Assembly: GCF_009695915.1 (NCBI RefSeq)
Contig: NZ_VUMZ01000003.1
Location: 204,750 to 268,749, forward strand
Direction of reading: 5' to 3'
Length of the DNA: 64,000 nt
DNA from: Hornefia butyriciproducens
GTDB taxonomy: Bacteria; Bacillota; Clostridia; Peptostreptococcales; Anaerovoracaceae
The position numbers and the translations under genes were made by a program. The stretch's first letter is position 1. Every line of letters begins with the position of its first letter. Of this stretch, positions 59,130 to 64,000 are shown piece after piece. The notes beneath the pieces were generated by a model. The model searched no databases, was not told the origin of the DNA, and saw only the letters and a program-made list of their open reading frames with translations.

Positions 59130-61490
59130 GTGCAGAAAATTGACAAAACAGATACTCTTGGGAAAATCCTAAGTGGCCGTCGCTTTACGGTAGACTACTT
59201 CCAGAGAGAGTATCGTTGGGGACAGAAGCAAATTGATCAGATGCTTTCTGATTTTCAGAACACATTTGAGGAATACTATGATCCGAATGATCATGATACA
59301 CCAGAAGAGGTTGCCGGATATGGCTTCTACTACATGGGATGTATCATCTGTACAGGAGGGTCGGTGAACAAAATAATTGATGGGCAGCAGCGGTTGACGT
59401 CTCTCACACTGCTCCTCATTTATCTGACAAATCTTCAGAAAGAACTTGCTGTCCCAGAAGATGAAGTGGTTGACCTTGATAGCATGATTTATGCTGTTCA
59501 TTTTGGGAAGAAGAGCTTCAATATTGACGTGCCGGAGCGAGCCAAATGTATGCAGGCTCTTCTGCAGAACGACAAGAATTACGTAGCTGATAATGAGAGT
59601 TCGCAGAACATGCTTGATCGGTATGAGGATATCGTTGAGTGCTTTCCGGATGAGCTGAAGGGCGAGGCGTTGCCGTTTTTCATTTATTGGCTTATCGAGA
59701 AAGTATTGCTGCTGGAAATTGATACTCCATCTGAGGATGAAGCGCATACTATCTTCTTGACCATGAATGACCGTGGTCTCAGCCTTAACAGTGCAGAAAT
59801 GATGAAGGCTTATGTTATTCAGCAGGTGGCTGAGGCAGATCGTTTAGATGTGAATCATCAGTGGCAGGATAACATCAATAAAATTAAGAATGCTTCCTCA
59901 TATAATTCCAGTGGTACCGTTAATACGGAGGATGTTGAGTTTATATCAATTTGGCTGCGTGCAAAATATGCAGAGACTCTTCGTGAAGGAAAGCGCGGAG
60001 CAAAAGATGAGGACTATGAACTGCTCGGTGATAAATTCCATACTTGGGTAAGAGATAAAGCCAAAACCAAAATGGGACTTGTGAAATCAAAGGATTTCAG
60101 AGACTTTGTATGGATAGAAATGACAAAGGTTACAAACCTATATCTGCGACTTAAAGAGTATGGCACAAAACTGACTCCGGGATATGAGGAGGTTTTCTAT
60201 AACACCAACAGGGATCTTACATATCAGATCATGCTCACTCTTGCAGCTGTACGGAATGATGATCCTGAAGATGTAGTAAAGAAGAAGATTCAGATGACAG
60301 CAAAGTTCGTTGATGACTTTGCTTCAATACGCATTTTCAATTTTAGAAAGGTCAACTGGAATACAAATAAGTATTTGTTATTCCGTGTGATGTGCGATGT
60401 CCGGAATCAAGATTGTAAGACTGTCGGCATGGTATATGTCCGTGCCTTAAGAAGAATGGATGCAAACCTTGACGGCATAACAAAGTTTAGCTTGAATCAG
60501 TTTTCCGGTAGATATATGCTCCACCTCCTTGCAAGGTTCACTTCCCACGTCAATGTGCTCATGGGAAATCCGTCCCATTTCGACGAGTATGTTGACCGTC
60601 AGCGGAAGGGAAACACATACGACATAGAGCATATTCTCCCAGACAAGTACGAAGACTATACAGAGGAGTTTTCAGATTATGAGGACTTCCAGTCTTCCCG
60701 TCAGTATATCGGCAACCTGATTCTTCTCACCCGTGACAAGAACAGGAGCTATCAGGCCATGAAGTACTCGGAAAAGGTACAGAAGTATTCCGGAGATAAC
60801 ATTCTTGCGCAGGCTCTCAATCCAATCGCATACCAAAACAATCCGCAATTCCTGTCGAATGTGGTCAGCCGATATGGATTTGAAGCGATAGATCAATTTA
60901 AGAAGCAAAGCATAGCAGATCGTGCAGAAATATACCTGAAGATGGCGAGTGACATCTGGAATCCAACAGATATAAAAGACCTTGCCGGAGGCTGGTCAGC
61001 TGACGAAGAAAAAGAGTTTTTCAAGAACACAAAAGGTCAGGAATTTACTATTGGCTATGCTGATCGAAGCTGGCCAGACGCACTGAAGTATGGATTCCTA
61101 TCCGCAAATATTGGAGGTAGTGGACGATATCTGTATAACGTACAAGCCGGTGACACTGTGTTCTGTCATATCGCTGGAAGTGGGTTTGTCGGTATCGGTG
61201 AGTGCCTTGCGACAGCTGTGCCGATGGCAGACTTCAAAGTTGACGTTGATGGAGTGAGCACGCCAATCGCGTCGGCTCCGTGGGAGTCAGAAGACGCGAA
61301 GAATAAGCTCGATCATAAAAAAGAGATCTTCATCAGTGTTAAATGGAAGAAGTATGTTACAGATCAAGTGGACGGCTATTGGGAAAAGGGAATGACCAGT
61401 GTGCCGCTTGTAGCTTACACACTCACAGATAAGACCACATACAAGAAGGTCAAGGATCACTTTTGCTATAAGGATGAAGCTCAAGAGTAA
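59130..61490 (+). CDS. DUF262/DUF1524 nuclease with EVE-like C-terminal domain
   Basis: The 786-residue protein starts with GTG at 59130 (SD AGAGGAGA). DUF262 occupies about 1-250 with the catalytic-type motif DGQQRLTSL (84-92). DUF1524 (about 430-600) carries the HNH-like DIEHILPDKYEDY (about 495) and NLILLTRDKNRS. The last 140 residues (SANIGGSGRYLYNVQAGDTV to the end) resemble an EVE/PUA-like domain that could read modified bases. GmrSD-type DUF262-DUF1524 enzymes are type IV restriction nucleases cutting modified phage DNA. It follows hsdS by 56 bases. Confidence 0.88.
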   Translation: MQKIDKTDTLGKILSGRRFTVDYFQREYRWGQKQIDQMLSDFQNTFEEYYDPNDHDTPEEVAGYGFYYMGCIICTGGSVNKIIDGQQRLTSLTLLLIYLTNLQKELAVPEDEVVDLDSMIYAVHFGKKSFNIDVPERAKCMQALLQNDKNYVADNESSQNMLDRYEDIVECFPDELKGEALPFFIYWLIEKVLLLEIDTPSEDEAHTIFLTMNDRGLSLNSAEMMKAYVIQQVAEADRLDVNHQWQDNINKIKNASSYNSSGTVNTEDVEFISIWLRAKYAETLREGKRGAKDEDYELLGDKFHTWVRDKAKTKMGLVKSKDFRDFVWIEMTKVTNLYLRLKEYGTKLTPGYEEVFYNTNRDLTYQIMLTLAAVRNDDPEDVVKKKIQMTAKFVDDFASIRIFNFRKVNWNTNKYLLFRVMCDVRNQDCKTVGMVYVRALRRMDANLDGITKFSLNQFSGRYMLHLLARFTSHVNVLMGNPSHFDEYVDRQRKGNTYDIEHILPDKYEDYTEEFSDYEDFQSSRQYIGNLILLTRDKNRSYQAMKYSEKVQKYSGDNILAQALNPIAYQNNPQFLSNVVSRYGFEAIDQFKKQSIADRAEIYLKMASDIWNPTDIKDLAGGWSADEEKEFFKNTKGQEFTIGYADRSWPDALKYGFLSANIGGSGRYLYNVQAGDTVFCHIAGSGFVGIGECLATAVPMADFKVDVDGVSTPIASAPWESEDAKNKLDHKKEIFISVKWKKYVTDQVDGYWEKGMTSVPLVAYTLTDKTTYKKVKDHFCYKDEAQE

Positions 61491-61513
61491 ACTTATAAAA
61501 GAAGGTTCGGGAC

Positions 61514-62062
61514 ATGGGTGAATATGTAAAGAAGAAAAAAGAAATGAATTTCCAGAGCGTAGAGGCGCTGCAACAAGTTGTAAATGTTGTTAATGAAGCC
61601 TCCGCCGCTTTGAACGATAAAAAGAGAACGATACGAGAAAGTGCAATACCGGAGGTGCTTGCAGGAGCCCTTGGTGCCGGAATTGGCGGTGTTGGATCAT
61701 TTGCGGCACTCTATGGACTCGGTACCGTTGGTCTTTCAGCTGCTGGTATCACTTCTGGATTAGCCGCAGCAGGATCTATTGTCGGCGGTGGTATGGTAGC
61801 CGGAGTATTCGTATTGGCATTACCCGTGGCGGCACTGGCTGCAGGCGGTGTAGGCGTAGCTGCCAAATTAAAGAATAAACAGTTACGACAAGAAAAAGAG
61901 CGTCTGTATAAGGAAGCGCTCCAGAAACATGAGGCAATTATCAAGGCTATGAAGGAAGAGGCTGATGCAACTAAGGAACGCATGGATTATCTGCAAAGCA
62001 TTAACATCCTTTTGCAGCAGGCAATAAAAGACCTTCAGAAGGACTTGGGAATTGCAGCTTAA
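61514..62062 (+). CDS. Glycine-rich hydrophobic protein, first gene of an unassigned pair
   Basis: The 182-residue protein begins MGEYVKKKKEMNFQSVEALQ. It has a charged helical N-terminus, then a long Gly/Ala-rich hydrophobic region (about 48-115) with glycine-zipper-like spacing (GALGAGIGGVGSFAALYGLG; AAAGSIVGGGMVAGVFVLAL). A coiled coil of lysine and glutamate (about 117-178) follows. The hydrophobic hairpin recalls pore-forming or membrane-inserting proteins. It is 23 bases after the DUF262 gene and 16 before the next gene, so it belongs to the defence transcript. No named family recognised. Confidence 0.75.
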   Translation: MGEYVKKKKEMNFQSVEALQQVVNVVNEASAALNDKKRTIRESAIPEVLAGALGAGIGGVGSFAALYGLGTVGLSAAGITSGLAAAGSIVGGGMVAGVFVLALPVAALAAGGVGVAAKLKNKQLRQEKERLYKEALQKHEAIIKAMKEEADATKERMDYLQSINILLQQAIKDLQKDLGIAA

Positions 62063-62078
62063 TTCAGGATGCTGATAA

Positions 62079-63443
62079 ATGAGTAAATACAGATACACAG
62101 AGTTAGAACAACAACTCAATAATGTCCTCGTGCATCAGGATAAGGAACTGGCAAGGATAGCCTTTCCTGACACCAAGGATATAGATGAGAATATCCGGCA
62201 GAGTGAAGAACTGTTGCGGTCTCTCGGCGTTAAGTTTCCCAACGGTGCAAGTCTTGCCGTTCAGGAAATACCAAAGAAGGTCATGGTCGTTCCATCATGG
62301 GAGAGCTTATGCTTGGAAGCAGAAGCCGCAGTAGGAAATCAATGCGTGCTCGAGGATTTATTCACGGCGGAGGAACTGCAGACAAATGAGCAGGCTATAG
62401 TTGCGCTCAATGAAGAATACAATCAGCTTCATCGGCTGGATAAATACGATATCACTATCTCGGCAACGGCAGGACTTCTTGCTGCTGCAGTTGAAATCCT
62501 TCTGGTGGGTATTCCACAAAAGACGCCTGAAGGCCTGAAAGGTGGAGTGCTTGCCAACTATGTCAGGGATTACTTTGACAAGAGGTATCCAGAAGCAGAG
62601 ATGGAGAAGCTCGCTAACTCAAAGGTGAGTAAGGTTCCATACGATGCGCAGGACAACAGGAACACCGTCGTCAACGTCGAGGGCTTGTCGACCTATTACC
62701 ATAGACTTCTGTCCCTCGGGCATGATCCGCTACTTGGATTGGTGATTGGTGTTGCAGACATTATGACCGGCAGGATGACCACAATTGATAAGACAGGAAA
62801 AGCAGTCTCACAGGTTATAGATGGATATGCTAACAGAACAGAAAAGGATATCTTCTTTGCAATCGCAAAGCAGATAACGCACTTCAAGTCCGACATCACC
62901 ACGTCGATGGGTCTTCCGGCACCACTAATGGGATTGTTCAATCTTCTTCAGTTCGGAAACATCGGTGATGAAGATCAGACAATCGCTGAGATCGTACAGG
63001 GAATGTACTATGAAGGCTACGACTTCATTCATTTTTGCACTCTCTCGATTCCAGTGATGATCGCGGAAGTTGTTACGCGGCTTGGATATGCAATCAAGCG
63101 GATAAAGGAAGGACATCCCGTTAAGGAATCAATTCCACTATCCACAAACCACGAGAAGCATCCAAAGCTCGGAACGATGCTCTTTATAGGGCATAGCGCG
63201 GCGACTGCGGTAAATGCCGGGAAGGTTTACTTCACCAAGAACCCGATGGCGATTAACTATCCGCAGTGGCTGGCCTTCGGCAAATACTCGTACCAGCAGC
63301 TTAAGTGGGTGCTGATTGAGAAGCCGGAGGCGAGAGACGCCTTTGTCAGGGGGACAATAAATGAGCAGCTTGATGAAGTGCTTTTATCTGTTGACGAGAC
63401 GTTTACAGATATCTCAAGGGAGTACATCGTCGTAATAGGTTGA
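62079..63443 (+). CDS. Unassigned 454-residue protein, second gene of the pair
   Basis: The protein begins MSKYRYTELEQQLNNVLVHQ. The first 115 residues are charged and helical. Several moderately hydrophobic stretches follow: about 124-145 (ISATAGLLAAAVEILLVGIP), 216-232 (LLGLVIGVADIMTG), 280-298 (MGLPAPLMGLFNLL), 320-345 and 370-390 (GTMLFIGHSAATAVNAG). I know no named family; similar architecture occurs among uncharacterised genes in restriction islands. Its stop codon lies in a degenerate rlmD-end repeat. Membrane association and joint action with the preceding glycine-rich protein are inferred. Confidence 0.75.
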   Translation: MSKYRYTELEQQLNNVLVHQDKELARIAFPDTKDIDENIRQSEELLRSLGVKFPNGASLAVQEIPKKVMVVPSWESLCLEAEAAVGNQCVLEDLFTAEELQTNEQAIVALNEEYNQLHRLDKYDITISATAGLLAAAVEILLVGIPQKTPEGLKGGVLANYVRDYFDKRYPEAEMEKLANSKVSKVPYDAQDNRNTVVNVEGLSTYYHRLLSLGHDPLLGLVIGVADIMTGRMTTIDKTGKAVSQVIDGYANRTEKDIFFAIAKQITHFKSDITTSMGLPAPLMGLFNLLQFGNIGDEDQTIAEIVQGMYYEGYDFIHFCTLSIPVMIAEVVTRLGYAIKRIKEGHPVKESIPLSTNHEKHPKLGTMLFIGHSAATAVNAGKVYFTKNPMAINYPQWLAFGKYSYQQLKWVLIEKPEARDAFVRGTINEQLDEVLLSVDETFTDISREYIVVIG

Positions 63444-63626
63444 GACGGTGAAATATTTAGACCGATTCCCTATATTGAGAATGGGATCAGGGTTGAGACG
63501 GTATGGAATTAGACGCCTCGTATATAATAGAGTAGGAAGTAGGGTGTTGACCAGTTCCCATTGACGGACGCTCCCCGAGGGCACGGAAAATTAAACCCAC
63601 AAAATCGTGGACAAGTTCCCAATGAC
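63438..63626 (+). repeat. Degenerate rlmD-end repeats at the right end
   Basis: Two units begin GTTGAGACGGT (near 63439 and 63492) and resemble rlmD GTGGAGACGGTA. Two more, GACCAGTTCCCATTGAC (63549-63565) and GACAAGTTCCCAATGAC (63610-63626), match rlmD GACAATTTCCCGATGAC (7019-7035) at 13 and 15 of 17 bases. They precede the full 48-bp rlmD-end copy. Apart from these repeats nothing else is seen between 63444 and 63664. Confidence 0.55.
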
Positions 63627-63664
63627 AAACGGCTGCTCCTGACATCAAAATGGACGTGTCGAGC

Positions 63665-63712
63665 CATGTGGAGTGCGTATGTCTGATGTCTAAAGTGAAG
63701 TAAATAAGAGGC
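63665..63712 (+). pseudogene. Displaced rlmD 3' end / right attachment region (attR)
   Basis: The 48-bp copy of the rlmD end encodes HVECVCLMSKVK and a stop at 63701-63703, and shares CATGTGGAG, TGATGTCTAAAG and ATAAGAGGC with 7040-7086. It is followed by an intrinsic terminator that would suit the original gene. Most simply, this is the chromosomal gene end cut off by the insertion. Confidence 0.7.
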
Positions 63713-63731
63713 TCTGAATGTGTTGAAATCA

Positions 63732-63785
63732 AGAGGTTCCGGAGATTGGTCTAAAAATGGCCATATCCCGGGGGCCTCTTTTTTA
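63732..63785 (+). terminator. Intrinsic terminator, probably the original rlmD terminator
   Basis: AGAGGTTCC (63732-63740) pairs with GGGGCCTCT (two G-T pairs), followed by TTTTTT. It lies 29 bases past the stranded rlmD stop codon, the distance expected for the gene's own terminator. Confidence 0.75.
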
Positions 63786-63875
63786 TTGATCTGACAACAG
63801 TCCTGTGCACTGATGCAGGGGAAGGGTCGAGACTATTGAGATGCTTTTGGAGGGGTGGAGACAACGGGAATGATG

Positions 63876-64000
63876 AATATTCCGGTGCGCTGAAAGCGCA
63901 AATCCGGTGAACTGGAAATCACCAGTCCGGCCGGTGGAAATCATAAATACGTGTATTCCGGTTCAACGGCACCGCCGTTCCGGCGGTGGAAACCACCATT
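63876..64000 (+). repeat. TCCGG-type tandem degenerate repeats, possibly an IS21-like end
   Basis: Five units begin with TCCGG (near 63880, 63903, 63927, 63956 and 63978). Several continue with a GTGGAAATCACC-like tail. Spacing is 22-29 bases. Multiple imperfect subterminal repeats of this kind are typical of IS21-family ends, and a transposase could lie just beyond the window. GGTCGAGAC (63826) and GGTGGAGAC (63855) just before them echo the rlmD-end repeats. Confidence 0.45.

Noticed and set aside
63870..64000. CRISPR array at the right edge
   Set aside because: The units are too short, too degenerate and irregularly spaced (22-29 bases), with no distinct spacers and no cas genes.

Overview
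The window is a low-GC Gram-positive (Firmicutes, most likely Clostridia) chromosome segment interrupted by one large integrated element. The chromosomal part (1-7081) carries recN (5' part only) and argR on the minus strand. Divergently transcribed are ruvC-ruvA-ruvB, queA, a cupin gene, tgt and rlmD: Holliday-junction processing, queuosine tRNA modification and 23S rRNA methylation. The gene order and the Gram-positive-type Shine-Dalgarno (SD) sequences and promoters suggest Clostridia; I cannot name a genus.

An element of about 56.6 kb sits in the 3' end of rlmD. The left junction (7040-7086) rebuilds an rlmD C-terminus. A homologous 48-bp copy of the gene end (63665-63712), followed by what looks like the original rlmD terminator (63732-63785), lies at the far right. 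Just inside the left end is a small plus-strand cassette (membrane-anchored protease, lipoprotein, membrane protein). Next is a minus-strand triplet of serine-recombinase genes, the middle one lacking the catalytic domain.

From about 49.9 kb down to 12.6 kb, a complete-looking siphophage genome is read on the minus strand. In order of transcription it holds an RNA polymerase sigma-like gene behind a highly structured leader and small early genes. Then come a recombination/replication block (DUF2800 nuclease, DUF2815 ssDNA-binding protein, family A DNA polymerase, primase-helicase, VRR-NUC nuclease, SNF2 helicase) and a DUF1492-type late regulator. Packaging genes follow (HNH nuclease, small terminase, large terminase) with an inserted SAM synthetase/DNA methyltransferase pair. 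The head genes are portal, ClpP-like protease and HK97 capsid; the tail genes include a frameshifting chaperone pair and a 980-residue tape measure. The last genes are tail-tip and fibre genes, holin and endolysin.

From 49.99 kb rightward, an AT-richer plus-strand block of defence-type genes starts from a near-consensus promoter. It holds a three-component ABC system (zinc/HNH-like protein, small middle protein, DUF2326 ATPase), a small XRE regulator, a complete type I restriction-modification set (hsdR-hsdM-hsdS), and a DUF262/DUF1524 nuclease with a probable EVE-like C-terminal domain. It ends with an unrecognised two-gene module whose products have glycine-rich or hydrophobic membrane-like segments.

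The most unusual signals are: (i) three dispersed copies of a roughly 40-bp intergenic motif with exactly 12 bp between its two conserved blocks, each placed so that an anti-SD stretch faces the SD of a small downstream gene across a hairpin; (ii) a roughly 260-nt series of strong hairpins in front of the sigma-like gene, one of which buries that gene's SD; (iii) arrays of degenerate copies of the rlmD 3' end at both element ends; and (iv) the unrecognised two-gene module next to the restriction genes.
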